Virus record (IMG/VR): IMGVR_UViG_3300021414_000013
Coordinates: 1 to 21,244 of that record
DNA length: 21,244 bases
Source of the DNA: a virus
Strand: one strand, 5' to 3'
Below are positions 5,024 through 13,133 of the stretch, piece by piece (within the stretch, counting starts at the first letter, position 1; every line of letters begins with the position of its first letter). The notes under the pieces are model-generated. The model ran no database searches. It worked only from the letters and a program-made list of their open reading frames with translations, and had not been told where the DNA came from. The position numbers were made by a program, and so were the translations under genes.

Positions 5024-7288
5024 TCAGATGAGGTTGTTGCTGACTGACTGGCTGGTGGCGTTATCGACCTTGATCTTGGACCCGGAGTTTCGGGCGTTCA
5101 CGAGCTGCACGATGACGCCGTCCGTGTTAGTCGTCCACACAGCCCAGCGGGCCTGCGCGTAGATGCCGCCGATGACCGTGACATCCGCGGAAGCGTCCGC
5201 CCGCACACCGTCAGCGATGCCCGCGTTCGTGGAGCCGCGCATCTCGCACCCGTTAACCTGGTGCCGGGCGCCGCCGCTAATGAAGATCCCGCCGTACCCG
5301 CCCGCGATGCCCTTGAAAGCGCTCGTGATCGTGTCGTTGCAATCGGTCATCTGCAGCGGATACTGCCCCGGAGTGTCCGCGGTACCGCCGACAAGGTTGA
5401 TGTCATCGATGTAGCGCAGGTCGTAGGCGCACTGCGCGGCACCGTTGATGTCGTTCGCCCACATCGTGAGCTTGCTTGACCGCACCGTCGAAGAGGCGCC
5501 TTCGAGCCGGATCGAGTGGCCGGCGCCGCCGTTGATGGTGTTCCCGCCAACCTTCGCCCCGATGAAGTTGCGGAGCCGGATCGGGTTCGTCCCGCAGTCG
5601 GTGAACTTGTTCCCGGTAACCTCGACATCGTAGGAGACGTACTCGTACTCACTGCCGGTCCTGCCGACGCTGAGGCCGTAGCCGGTCCGGTTGGCCGTGT
5701 TGTCAATGACCCTGATGCCGCGCTGCTCCTGGACGCCGTCGAACGTGTGGACCGCGAACGCCTCACCCGAGCAGTCGGAAATCTCATTGTTGCGGGCCGT
5801 GATGTACTGCCCGCGGAGGTAAAAGCCGTGCGTGGCGCCCTCAACCGTGTTCCCGTCGAACGTCCAGTAGTGGCACGGTTCGTGGCAGTCATACCCTGCA
5901 GAGCTCGCCCGCTGCCCGTCGTTGCCCTTGACGTCCACGAACGCGGGAGGCCACGCGCCGCCGCCGGCCACGAAGTGGCGGCAGTCGTAGAAGTAGCTGT
6001 CCTCCACGGCGATATGCCGGGACCCGTCCCACACGACGGCACCGTAGCCGGTGGGGCCGAAGTTTGGCCCGGTCTTGGTAGATGAAGTGGAGTGGCGGGC
6101 GGTGCTGTTGGTGATCCTGCCGTTGAGGACGGCGCGGAGGCCGAGGGCGGTATCTTCCGCGCCGTCCACACTGACCCGGTCAATGGTGATGTCGCGCCCG
6201 TAGGCGACCTGCACGCCGTTGTGGGCCGAGTCCACCCCGCCCATGAGGATATTCAGGGACTCCACGCCCACGCCCTCAACGGGGGTGACCTTGCGGATGG
6301 CGAGGTCTGTGGAGGCGTAATCGAACAGGGCCCCGTAGCGGAGCGTGACCTGCGTGGGGGAATCGACGGAGGCTATTTCGTTCAGTTCGCCCTTGGACCG
6401 GTCGGTGCGTGTCATGCCGATCACGGGCCGTTCGCCGTTGGAGATGAGGACCATGTCTCCCGCCACGAGTCCGCTGGCGGCGATCCCCGGCGTGGTGTTC
6501 ACGTTGGTGACGGTCTTGCCCCATTTGGTGATCGGCGCGTCAACGAGGACCGTGTCGCCGAGGGTCCCGTCGGAGCGGATCGCGTACCGCTGGGACAGGT
6601 GGTCGGCGTCCGCCATGCCGGTGCAGTCCAGGGTCGCGTAGTTGCCCAGCAGGAACGTCTTCGTCGGAAGGGTCAGCCCGTTCGGCGTGATGTACGTCGC
6701 GGCCGTGCGCAGCGATAGGACTTTCCCGGCGTTCGCTGCCACGAAGGTATCCAGCATCATCGTGTCGTCGGCGCCGGTCGGCTCCGGGGCGATCACAGTC
6801 GGGAAGGCTTCCGCTACGGCGGCAAGGAGTGCCGTGCGGGTCAGAGACTCACCCTCCGTGCTGATGTATCCGGCAACGGCCGCATCGGCGGGGACAGCGT
6901 TGGTGCCGGGAAGGCCCTGCGGTCCACGTGGAAGGGTCAGGTTGATCTTCTGCTCCGGGGCGGTCCCGGTCAGCGCCACACCCGGCGACGTGCCAACAGC
7001 CACGGTTCCGACACTGAGACGGTTCGCGGGCCCGGTCTTGCCGATATCGCCCTTGGCGCCCCTGTCGCCCTTCGCGCCCTGCGGCAGCGTCAGATTCAGC
7101 TTCTGCGCCGGGGCGAGCCCGGTAAGGCTGGCGCTGGCAGCCGCGCCAGCAACAACCGTGCCGACGCTGATCTGGTTCGCCGGCCCCACAGCACCCGGAG
7201 AGCCGGGAGCGCCTGGCGCACCAGGTGCGCCGGGAGTCCCCGGGGTGCCGGCCGGACCCTTGAGGTTAGCTTTTAGGATCCAAGGCAT
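5024..7288 (-). CDS. Tailspike-like minor tail protein: collagen-like neck plus beta-helix
   Basis: This 754-residue protein begins with a short anchor, then Gly-X-Y collagen-like repeats (about 11-36, 71-87, 121-128). These are interleaved with two copies of a roughly 51-residue module starting GPAN at 35 and 86 (SVGTV...LTG.AP.QK.NLTLP). A linker and small domain (about 130-290) lead into a long right-handed parallel beta-helix (about 300-740) with short N/D/G-rich coils, such as the NGVQVAYGRDITIDRVSVDG stretch. Such folds occur in tailspikes and polysaccharide-degrading depolymerases. No catalytic triad could be assigned from sequence. Several cysteines (for example YDCHEPCHYW) are unusual for such a fold. 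The ATG is one base after the upstream stop, behind GGAG. Confidence 0.88.
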   Translation of the reverse strand: MPWILKANLKGPAGTPGTPGAPGAPGAPGSPGAVGPANQISVGTVVAGAAASASLTGLAPAQKLNLTLPQGAKGDRGAKGDIGKTGPANRLSVGTVAVGTSPGVALTGTAPEQKINLTLPRGPQGLPGTNAVPADAAVAGYISTEGESLTRTALLAAVAEAFPTVIAPEPTGADDTMMLDTFVAANAGKVLSLRTAATYITPNGLTLPTKTFLLGNYATLDCTGMADADHLSQRYAIRSDGTLGDTVLVDAPITKWGKTVTNVNTTPGIAASGLVAGDMVLISNGERPVIGMTRTDRSKGELNEIASVDSPTQVTLRYGALFDYASTDLAIRKVTPVEGVGVESLNILMGGVDSAHNGVQVAYGRDITIDRVSVDGAEDTALGLRAVLNGRITNSTARHSTSSTKTGPNFGPTGYGAVVWDGSRHIAVEDSYFYDCRHFVAGGGAWPPAFVDVKGNDGQRASSAGYDCHEPCHYWTFDGNTVEGATHGFYLRGQYITARNNEISDCSGEAFAVHTFDGVQEQRGIRVIDNTANRTGYGLSVGRTGSEYEYVSYDVEVTGNKFTDCGTNPIRLRNFIGAKVGGNTINGGAGHSIRLEGASSTVRSSKLTMWANDINGAAQCAYDLRYIDDINLVGGTADTPGQYPLQMTDCNDTITSAFKGIAGGYGGIFISGGARHQVNGCEMRGSTNAGIADGVRADASADVTVIGGIYAQARWAVWTTNTDGVIVQLVNARNSGSKIKVDNATSQSVSNNLI
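6905..7186 (-). repeat. Collagen-flanked tandem module in the tailspike
   Basis: Two copies of a roughly 51-codon unit (residues 35-85 and 86-128) alternate with Gly-X-Y tracts. The second copy reads GPANRLSVGTVAVG..., the first GPANQISVGTVVAG.... Tandem units like this can lengthen or shorten a trimeric stalk by recombination. Confidence 0.8.
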
Positions 7289-7289
7289 G

Positions 7290-7718
7290 TTATGCGCTCC
7301 ATTCGGAAAGGTCGCCGGTCGTGGTATTCAGCCACCACGTAGCGATAGCGGGGCTGGAAGGTGCGGTGGGGGACGCATAGACGGACGTCGGGGCGAAGTC
7401 GAGCGCGGCAAGGTCGCCGATCGCGCCGCCTGTCGATGGCACTCGGAACTTTTCGATGACGTCCACGCCGATGTAATTGCTCGCGGAGTCAAGCCATGTG
7501 GCCTTCACCGTGTACCAGGCGTCCGGGCGCAGGTCCGCGGTACTGGACAGCGTCACGCTGAACGCGCCGCCGCTATCCGGGGTGACCGTGACCGGCGTTG
7601 TGGCAAGGAATAGGGAGCCGTTGAATGCCGGCCCGGACGGGGTGAAGGTGATTTGTGGCTGCCTCGCGGAAATGGACGCAAGCCCGAAGTCCTTCAGCGT
7701 GCCGGTAACGGTGGGCAT
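7290..7718 (-). CDS. Small minor tail protein (beta-rich)
   Basis: A 142-residue protein rich in Thr, Ser, Pro and beta-strand-prone stretches (FTPSGPAFNGSLFLATTPVTVTPDSGGAFSVTL...). The central part reads like an Ig- or fibronectin-type beta sandwich. The C terminus (ATWWLNTTTGDLSEWSA) resembles the short sequences found just ahead of actinophage tailspike genes. The ATG at 7718 follows AGGAGG with 4 nt spacing. The stop at 7290-7292 is one base before the tailspike start, so translation is likely coupled. It is probably a tail-tip adaptor for the spike; the exact family is not recognised. Confidence 0.72.
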   Translation of the reverse strand: MPTVTGTLKDFGLASISARQPQITFTPSGPAFNGSLFLATTPVTVTPDSGGAFSVTLSSTADLRPDAWYTVKATWLDSASNYIGVDVIEKFRVPSTGGAIGDLAALDFAPTSVYASPTAPSSPAIATWWLNTTTGDLSEWSA

Positions 7719-7735
7719 GGTGCCTCCTGGGCATG

Positions 7736-7768
7736 AGAAAGCCCGCGCATGGCAGGCTGGGTTTTTAA
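7736..7768. terminator. Weak two-way hairpin between moron and tail gene
   Basis: AGCC (7739-7742) can pair with GGCT (7756-7759), flanked by A's on the left and a T-run (7762-7766) on the right. It could be a weak terminator in either direction at the junction between the rightward lipoprotein gene and the leftward tail genes. The stem is short. Confidence 0.3.
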
Positions 7769-7785
7769 TCGGGTGCGCGGTCGGC

Positions 7786-7791
7786 TACACT
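7786..7791 (+). promoter_or_regulatory. -10 element for a leaderless lipoprotein transcript
   Basis: TACACT fits the TAnnnT consensus of an actinobacterial -10 box, and its last base lies 6 nt before the ATG at 7798. Transcription would then start at or next to the start codon. No Shine-Dalgarno sequence precedes the ATG, which supports a leaderless mRNA. No good -35 is visible; TTTTAA at 7763-7768 is the best candidate. Confidence 0.55.
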
Positions 7792-7797
7792 CACGGC

Positions 7798-8130
7798 ATG
7801 GGAAGACTTGGGGGAATCATTCTTTTGGCATCACTCGCGCTCAGCGGGTGCGCGTCCTCTACGGCCGCCAGCGCGGAGCCGACGCGGCGCGGTGTAGTCC
7901 AGCCCGCCACCGTCGTGAACGAGGCGAAGGTTGGCGAGTTCGTCAAAGACGTTCAGAGCTCCGGGACCGCCTACGCCGCCCTTCCGCCCGCTGACATTGC
8001 CGGGATGGCGCTGGAACTCTGCCAGCACTACGACGGTGGCTTCACCACCGAAGACCTGCGCAAGTCAGCAGGCGACAAGCTAGCCAAAGCCGGAGAAACC
8101 GCTAGGCTTACCGTCTGCCCGCCGCGCTAG
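7798..8130 (+). CDS. Secreted lipoprotein, DUF732-like (moron)
   Basis: This 110-residue protein begins with a lipoprotein signal: Arg3, a hydrophobic core (residues 5-15) and lipobox LSGC with lipidated Cys18. After a Ser/Ala/Pro-rich linker, residues 44-108 form a small helical domain with C75 and C107 probably disulphide-bonded. The pattern FVKDVQSSG...LELC...TVCP resembles DUF732 of actinobacterial secreted proteins. It is the only rightward gene inside the leftward tail module, with its own -10 box and no ribosome binding site. The shadow frame extends upstream to 7477, but ATG 7798 is chosen because it starts the signal peptide and follows the promoter. The layout suggests expression from the prophage, perhaps altering the host surface or blocking superinfection; that is inference. 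Confidence 0.82.
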   Translation: MGRLGGIILLASLALSGCASSTAASAEPTRRGVVQPATVVNEAKVGEFVKDVQSSGTAYAALPPADIAGMALELCQHYDGGFTTEDLRKSAGDKLAKAGETARLTVCPPR

Positions 8131-8813
8131 AACGTCGCCGTGGACCTGTAGAGTAGCTTCGTTGTCGGGTCAATGTAGAGGTTTGGCTTCAGCGCCGTGG
8201 TCGGCAGCCCCAGAAGTGTCACGCCTGAGTCGTTTGCGATCACCGCTCCAGCCCCCGCGCCAATGTCCGCCTGGGACGACGAGACCGTGACCGCCCCTCC
8301 GCCGCCCGTCTTGACAAGCTGCGCGCCGTTCGGGGTGGCGGCTACATAGGTTCCATTCGAGAACCGGAGGCTCCCGGAAAGGTAACTGGGGTCTAGGCTG
8401 ACGCCGCCCGCGGTGACCTTGCCCGCACCCGTCACGTTCACGTCATTCTTGAGCGTTGTCACACCTTCAACGTCCAGGGTGTCGGTGGTGGTCATTGGCC
8501 CGTCGACGTCGAAGTTGCCGGTCACGTCCGTGTTGCCCTCGAAGTGAGTGGGCCCGGTGAAGGTCGACTCGCCCTCCTGCGTAAGCGTCCCGGTAAAGGT
8601 CAGGGTCCCGGAAGCGATCAGTTCCCCGATGACATCAATGGACCCAGTGACTTTGATGCCGCCGTTGGATACGGTAATCAGGCCGCCGTCGTAGACCTCG
8701 ATGCCGCCGCGGCCGATAGCCGCGTTGTTCATCGGGGTTCCGCGCTCGAGGCGTTCCAGCCTGCGCAGGATGTCCGGGAACTGCGAGTCGTTGAGGTTGT
8801 CGAACTTACCCAT
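8127..8813 (-). CDS. Minor tail protein with repeated beta strands
   Basis: A 228-residue protein. Residues 1-25 are a charged helix (FPDILRRLERLERGTPM), a common tail-attachment start. Residues 35-140 are a run of short valine/threonine strands separated by Gly/Asp turns (GGIKVTGSIDVIGELIASGTL and similar), typical of a beta-solenoid. The C terminus (PNLYIDPTTKLLYRSTA) is a short strand-rich cap. Such proteins sit between the tail hub and the spike genes in actinophages. The ATG follows AGGAGG with 4 nt spacing. Its TAG stop overlaps the TAG of the opposite-strand lipoprotein in a shared CTAG (8127-8130). Confidence 0.8.
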   Translation of the reverse strand: MGKFDNLNDSQFPDILRRLERLERGTPMNNAAIGRGGIEVYDGGLITVSNGGIKVTGSIDVIGELIASGTLTFTGTLTQEGESTFTGPTHFEGNTDVTGNFDVDGPMTTTDTLDVEGVTTLKNDVNVTGAGKVTAGGVSLDPSYLSGSLRFSNGTYVAATPNGAQLVKTGGGGAVTVSSSQADIGAGAGAVIANDSGVTLLGLPTTALKPNLYIDPTTKLLYRSTATF

Positions 8814-8821
8814 GCCGCCTC

Positions 8822-9895
8822 CTAGACTGACTGAAATTCAAGATGGACCTTCAGGGAAAGATCCCCGGAGTATTCGATGAGGCGCGAGGACTGCCAGCCC
8901 GTACCGAGCCAGGGATCATCCTGCGTGTGCCATTTGACCGTGCCGCCAAGCTTGAGCATGTCAACGCTGAAATCCGCGTCCATCTGGACATCCATCGAGA
9001 CCTGCTCGGTAGGCTTGGAGAACTTCGCCAGGTCGGCGCGGGCGCGGGCGGCGAGGTTCGCTTGGACCTTCTCGTCCTTGTAGCTGACGACCTTGTCCAG
9101 CGGCAGGAAGCTGGAGGCCGCCGAACCGTCAGCGACGGACAGGAGCATCTTCTTTTCCGAGCCCTCACCGACCGCGGCGATCCGGTTCGCCATGCCCGTG
9201 CCGTCCGTGCGGACCTTCAGGCCCGACGCCGTAGTCGTGTTCGTGTCGAGCATCCATGACCAGGTGCCGGAAGTCAGGGAGCCGGACCGCATCTCCCACT
9301 CGAGGGACCCGTCATCACGCCAGCGCGGCGCGAAGTCCAGGTCCGGGGCGCTCTCCGTGCTGGTCAGGTCGTCAATAATGGACGCGACGGTCGGCAGGTT
9401 CCACGGATCATACGACCGCGCATACCCGCCCGACGCGTCCGCCGGAAGAGCGATCGGAAGGTTGAACCGGGCCGCATCATTCTGGCCCTGGAACACGGCC
9501 TGCTTGATCAGCATCGACAGGGACGCGCTCGAATAGGACAGGCCCGCCCGCGCCTGCACCCCATCGGACAGGATGTCGCACATGACACGCCGTGCGAACA
9601 CCGAATTGATGTCCTCGTGCGTGACCGTCACGGTCCCGGCGCCGCGGTCATAATCCGCGGAAGTGATGAGCCCGGCGTAAACAACCTGCCCGTAGAAGTC
9701 CATGACGATCATGCGTTCCCACGGGGCAAGGTTCGCTTTCGTGGCCGTCAACGCAACATCCGGATCCCGGACCTTGAACTCGGACGAGCCGCCCTTGCCG
9801 GACCCCAGCGCCCGCGCCCACGGGGACGCGGACGGGGTCAACTCCACCTTCGAGGACCAGTTGGAAGTACTTACGGAGAACACGCGCCAGGCCAT
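8822..9895 (-). CDS. Tail-tip hub / minor tail protein (Tal-like)
   Basis: A 357-residue protein lying right after the Dit gene, where siphophages place the tail-associated hub (gp27-like/Tal). The N-terminal part has the pattern WERMIVMDFYGQVVYAGLITSADYDRGAGTVTVTHEDI, which matches the start of actinophage baseplate hub domains that process a position (force-field-like strand pairs) and a tag such as VYAGLI. Residues 100-250 contain a mixed domain with LPTVASIIDDL. The C terminus (KVHLEFQSV) is strand-rich. ATG 9895 follows AGGAGG with 4 nt spacing. No peptidase or lysozyme motif is visible. Role: nucleates the tail tip and connects the tube to the fibres. Confidence 0.75.
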   Translation of the reverse strand: MAWRVFSVSTSNWSSKVELTPSASPWARALGSGKGGSSEFKVRDPDVALTATKANLAPWERMIVMDFYGQVVYAGLITSADYDRGAGTVTVTHEDINSVFARRVMCDILSDGVQARAGLSYSSASLSMLIKQAVFQGQNDAARFNLPIALPADASGGYARSYDPWNLPTVASIIDDLTSTESAPDLDFAPRWRDDGSLEWEMRSGSLTSGTWSWMLDTNTTTASGLKVRTDGTGMANRIAAVGEGSEKKMLLSVADGSAASSFLPLDKVVSYKDEKVQANLAARARADLAKFSKPTEQVSMDVQMDADFSVDMLKLGGTVKWHTQDDPWLGTGWQSSRLIEYSGDLSLKVHLEFQSV

Positions 9896-9904
9896 GCGGC
9901 CTCC

Positions 9905-10657
9905 TTAGATATAGGTGTCGATGATGGTCATGTCCGCGGAACCGGATCCGGTCGTGAACGGGTACAGCCCAACGGCGACAGACTTGCCCGGCGGGATGGG
10001 TTGCGTCGTGGTCACAATTCCCACCGACCCCTGAGTCAGGACGCCGTTGCGGTACAGCCGCCCGTTGTCATAATCAATCCGGTGCGGCTGCCCCGTTACC
10101 AGCGCCGACGTGACCGTGTAATTCCAGCCGTCAACCGTGATCGTGTACCCGCCCGGCATGTCGCCCCGGACAATAAACTTGGGCATCGCGTTGTAGTTGC
10201 CGCGATGGCTCACCGCCACCGGGGAGCCCGTAGCAACCGCGACGGTCTGCGAGTTCCCGAACCGGCGCGGGTCCGGGGCGCGGAGCTGGTACTGGAAGCG
10301 GACCAGCCGGCCGGAACGTTTCGCGTCTACCCTGTCGGCGAGCTTCACGTCCGCCCAAGTTGTCTCGCCCAGGGCCGTGACCTGCGCCCGGACCTTGCCG
10401 GCCACAAGCCCGGTAAGCCTGGTCCGGGCCTGCTGTGCCGCCGACTCCGACGGGCAGATGACCCGCCCGCCGATCGTGACCAGGCGGGCCCCATACCGGA
10501 CCGGCAGGTCGTGGTCGCCGTCCTGGTTGGTCCGGGCCGTATCTTCGACCCGGACCGGCGGGGACTCGCCCCAGCCCTCGAGTTGGGTGACCAGCCAGTG
10601 CCCGAACCGGTCGCTGCCGTGCAGGACCTGCCCGTTGAGGAAGACGCTCTTAGACAC
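9905..10657 (-). CDS. Distal tail protein (Dit-like)
   Basis: A 250-residue protein directly downstream of the tape measure, the canonical place of Dit, the hexameric ring joining tube and tip. The N-terminal domain has strand-turn features (VFLNGQVLHGSDRFGHWLV, then YGARLVTIGGRVICPSESAA...), followed by the YQLRAPDPRRFG motif typical of Sipho_tail/Dit proteins. A C-terminal galectin-like beta domain follows (GNYNAMPKFIVRGDMPGGYTI..., TVDGWNYTV). The start is GTG at 10657, overlapping the last codons of the tape-measure gene by 8 nt, which suggests coupled translation. Confidence 0.85.
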   Translation of the reverse strand: MSKSVFLNGQVLHGSDRFGHWLVTQLEGWGESPPVRVEDTARTNQDGDHDLPVRYGARLVTIGGRVICPSESAAQQARTRLTGLVAGKVRAQVTALGETTWADVKLADRVDAKRSGRLVRFQYQLRAPDPRRFGNSQTVAVATGSPVAVSHRGNYNAMPKFIVRGDMPGGYTITVDGWNYTVTSALVTGQPHRIDYDNGRLYRNGVLTQGSVGIVTTTQPIPPGKSVAVGLYPFTTGSGSADMTIIDTYI

Positions 10658-13115
10658 GGATACCTGCTTCCTTGGCCTTGTGCTGGAACTTGGTCCAGAC
10701 CTTCTGCACGATCTCGTCCGTGTTGGACGCCTCGTTGATGGTGACGTTTTGGGTGAACCCGGAGGATGCCGGGGCCGCGGCCGGTGCGGGGCCGGCTAGG
10801 GCCGCCGTGCCGGTGGCCGAGACGTTCATGGTCGGACTGACTCCGTCCGTGATGGAAGCCGCGACCCCGCCCAGGGTGTCCTTCAGGGCGGGCAGGCCGG
10901 ACTTGATGCCCGTCTCGAGGGACTTCATGATCCAGCCGCCATTAGGGACCAGGAGCGCGAGGTCGTAGGCCTTCGGGCCCTTGTTTTTCGCGATCCATTC
11001 GCCGATGCCGCCGACGAAGTTCTTCACGGACTCGAAGCCATCCTTCAGGCCGCCGAGGAAGCCGTCCATGATATTCTTCGCCGCGTCCGAGAGGAGGTTG
11101 GGGTTAGCGAACAGGGCGACGATGTTGTCCCAGGCCTCGGTTGCGAACTTGGAGATGTTCGCCCACGCCTCGGACGTGAATTTGGAAATCGACTCCCAGT
11201 TCGCGATGATCAGGGCGGCTAGTGCGACGACGGCGACGACGATCAGTGCGATCGGCCAGAACGCGACCAGCCACGCCGCGGCCATGATGGCGGCGTTGAC
11301 CATGGCGCCGGCTGCCATGGCGATCCAGCCGCCTACGACCGTTGCGACACCGATCAGGAAGGTGATGGCCGCTGCCGCTGCCGGAACAACGACGCCGATG
11401 GTCCAGCCGAGAGCCATCTTGACCGCGTTGATCGTTGCGGCGGTAGCCATCGCTACCCAGCCACCGACCACGAGGGCCGTCTGGACGAGGAAGGACACGA
11501 CGGACGTTACCGCAGTCGCGACGACCTGCGCGGTCCACACGGCGGCGGTCTTGATGCCGGAGGCCACAGCCGCCGCGGACATCGCAACCCAGGCGGCGGC
11601 AACCCTAGCGGACTGCGCCACATACACGGCGGCGCCCTTGATCGCCTCGACCTTGTAAAGGGTCCAGATCGCCACGGTTTCAGCGCCGGACACGACGGCG
11701 GCGGCGGCCATCGCTACCCAACGGCCGATCATGATGTAGGACTGGGCGACGTAGATCGCGGCCGTTTTTATCGCGCCGGCCCCAGCGCTAGCCCATGCGA
11801 CGACCTGCGCGGCGGCCGAGACGGTCGCGGAGATCGCGATCCGCAGGAACAAAGGGATCAGGAGGAACCCGATACCCTGTGCCCAGTTCGTGATCACCGG
11901 AAGGTTGTCGGTGAACCACTTCGAGAACCGGCCGAGCGCCGGAAGGGCGTCGTCGTCGATCCAGCCGTTGATCTTCTGGATTGCCGGGCCTACGTCAGTG
12001 CTCAGGAAGGACGCAAAATTTGCGACGGATGGCATGATCTTGTCCTGGACGAACTTAATCAGGGCAGCGTCCGCCTGGCGCTGGAAGCTGGCAAAACCGG
12101 CCTTCGCGTTCGAGTTCAGGTCAGTGTTCATCTTGTCCGCAGCGCCCGCCACGGAATCGAATGCGTCCCCCATCGGGTCAAGCTGGCCGAGGAACGCCGG
12201 GATATTGTCGGTGCCGAGGTCTTCGAGCGGGGTGCCGAACAGGGCGATCGCGGTCTGGGCCTGCAGTGCCGGGTCCTTGATGCCTTGGAGCCCGGCGATG
12301 GTCTTGGCGAAGGCTTTCTGCCCGGCCTCGCCGCCCTTCGCCATGCCATCGGCCATTTCCTTGGTGCTGAGCCCGATCTCCTCGAACGCTGCCGCTACGG
12401 ATTCGGACGGGTTGGTCGCCAGCAGGGTGAACTCTTTTAGGCTGTCGCCGATTTTGTCCATGCCGATGGCGCCGTTCTGGGCGGCCGCTTTCACGATGCC
12501 GAACGCCGTCGTCCCGTCGATGCCGAGTGTCTTGAAGTGCTTCCCGTATTCGGACATGATCGGGAGGATTTCGCCGCGCATCGCTTCCGGGACGCCTTGC
12601 ATGGCGTTGGTGATGAGGTCCATCGCCTCGGTGGCGTCCTTGGCGAGGCCGTCCTTGATGAGCTGGCCCGCCACTCCTGCAGCCTCGCCGACGTCCACCT
12701 CGAACGCGGAGGCAAGATTCAGGGCCTTCATGGTGATGTCTTCGATGTCGGCCTGTGAGGCGTCCCGCATTCCTGATATGGAGGACATGACCGAGCCCGT
12801 CGCGGCTTGGATCTGTTCCATGGAGTCGCCGTAGTTGTTGGCGTACAGGGACCCGGCCGCTTTTCCTGCCTTGCCGGCCTGGTCCTCCGTGAGCCCGAGC
12901 TGGGCCTGGATCTTGTCGTTCCCTGCCGCGATGTCGATGGAGTCGACGACACCCTTGGTGATGGCGACGCCGATGGCCGCCGCCGCCGTTGCGGCAAGCG
13001 CCGCGCCGGCCACGCCGAACTTCTTCAGCGACCCCTGGGCGCCTTTGAGTTTCTTGTCCCAGTCGGAGGCGTCGAGGCCGATGGTGCCGAACAGCTCACC
13101 GAGATTTAGAGCCAC
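10650..13115 (-). CDS. Tail tape measure protein
   Basis: An 821-residue protein that sets tail length and probably forms a DNA channel at ejection. Residues 1-60 start with LGELFGTIGLDASDWDKKLKGAQ, the usual opening of siphophage tape measures, followed by an Ala-rich hydrophobic helix. Residues 65-400 are helical with TP901-type character. Residues about 410-640 are strongly hydrophobic and contain four tandem units of about 44 residues. Trp residues at 640, 651 and 662 show the 11-residue periodicity of the family. The C terminus is a globular tail. The start is GTG at 13115, 6 nt after AGGAGG. Length is at the short end; at about 1.5 angstrom per residue the tail would be roughly 120 nm. 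Confidence 0.95.
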   Translation of the reverse strand: MALNLGELFGTIGLDASDWDKKLKGAQGSLKKFGVAGAALAATAAAAIGVAITKGVVDSIDIAAGNDKIQAQLGLTEDQAGKAGKAAGSLYANNYGDSMEQIQAATGSVMSSISGMRDASQADIEDITMKALNLASAFEVDVGEAAGVAGQLIKDGLAKDATEAMDLITNAMQGVPEAMRGEILPIMSEYGKHFKTLGIDGTTAFGIVKAAAQNGAIGMDKIGDSLKEFTLLATNPSESVAAAFEEIGLSTKEMADGMAKGGEAGQKAFAKTIAGLQGIKDPALQAQTAIALFGTPLEDLGTDNIPAFLGQLDPMGDAFDSVAGAADKMNTDLNSNAKAGFASFQRQADAALIKFVQDKIMPSVANFASFLSTDVGPAIQKINGWIDDDALPALGRFSKWFTDNLPVITNWAQGIGFLLIPLFLRIAISATVSAAAQVVAWASAGAGAIKTAAIYVAQSYIMIGRWVAMAAAAVVSGAETVAIWTLYKVEAIKGAAVYVAQSARVAAAWVAMSAAAVASGIKTAAVWTAQVVATAVTSVVSFLVQTALVVGGWVAMATAATINAVKMALGWTIGVVVPAAAAAITFLIGVATVVGGWIAMAAGAMVNAAIMAAAWLVAFWPIALIVVAVVALAALIIANWESISKFTSEAWANISKFATEAWDNIVALFANPNLLSDAAKNIMDGFLGGLKDGFESVKNFVGGIGEWIAKNKGPKAYDLALLVPNGGWIMKSLETGIKSGLPALKDTLGGVAASITDGVSPTMNVSATGTAALAGPAPAAAPASSGFTQNVTINEASNTDEIVQKVWTKFQHKAKEAGIRV
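11196..11720 (-). repeat. 44-residue tandem repeats in the tape measure
   Basis: The motif W-[VI]-A-M recurs at residues 466, 509, 553 and 597, spaced 43, 44 and 44, each followed by a hydrophobic Ala/Val stretch and a second Trp about 18 residues on. A degenerate earlier unit is visible near residue 441. The unit equals four 11-residue tape-measure turns. Confidence 0.8.
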
Positions 13116-13133
13116 GACGGACCTCCTGTTTAG

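Noticed and set aside
6642-7613. 323-residue plus-strand frame with proline-glycine repeats
   Set aside because: The repeats mirror the collagen tract of the tailspike read on the other strand.
7477-7797. Upstream extension of the lipoprotein frame
   Set aside because: It would overlap a convincing tail gene and bury the signal peptide inside the protein.
9617-10738. 373-residue plus-strand open frame
   Set aside because: Antisense to Dit, hub and tape-measure genes; Arg/Pro-rich shadow with no domain.
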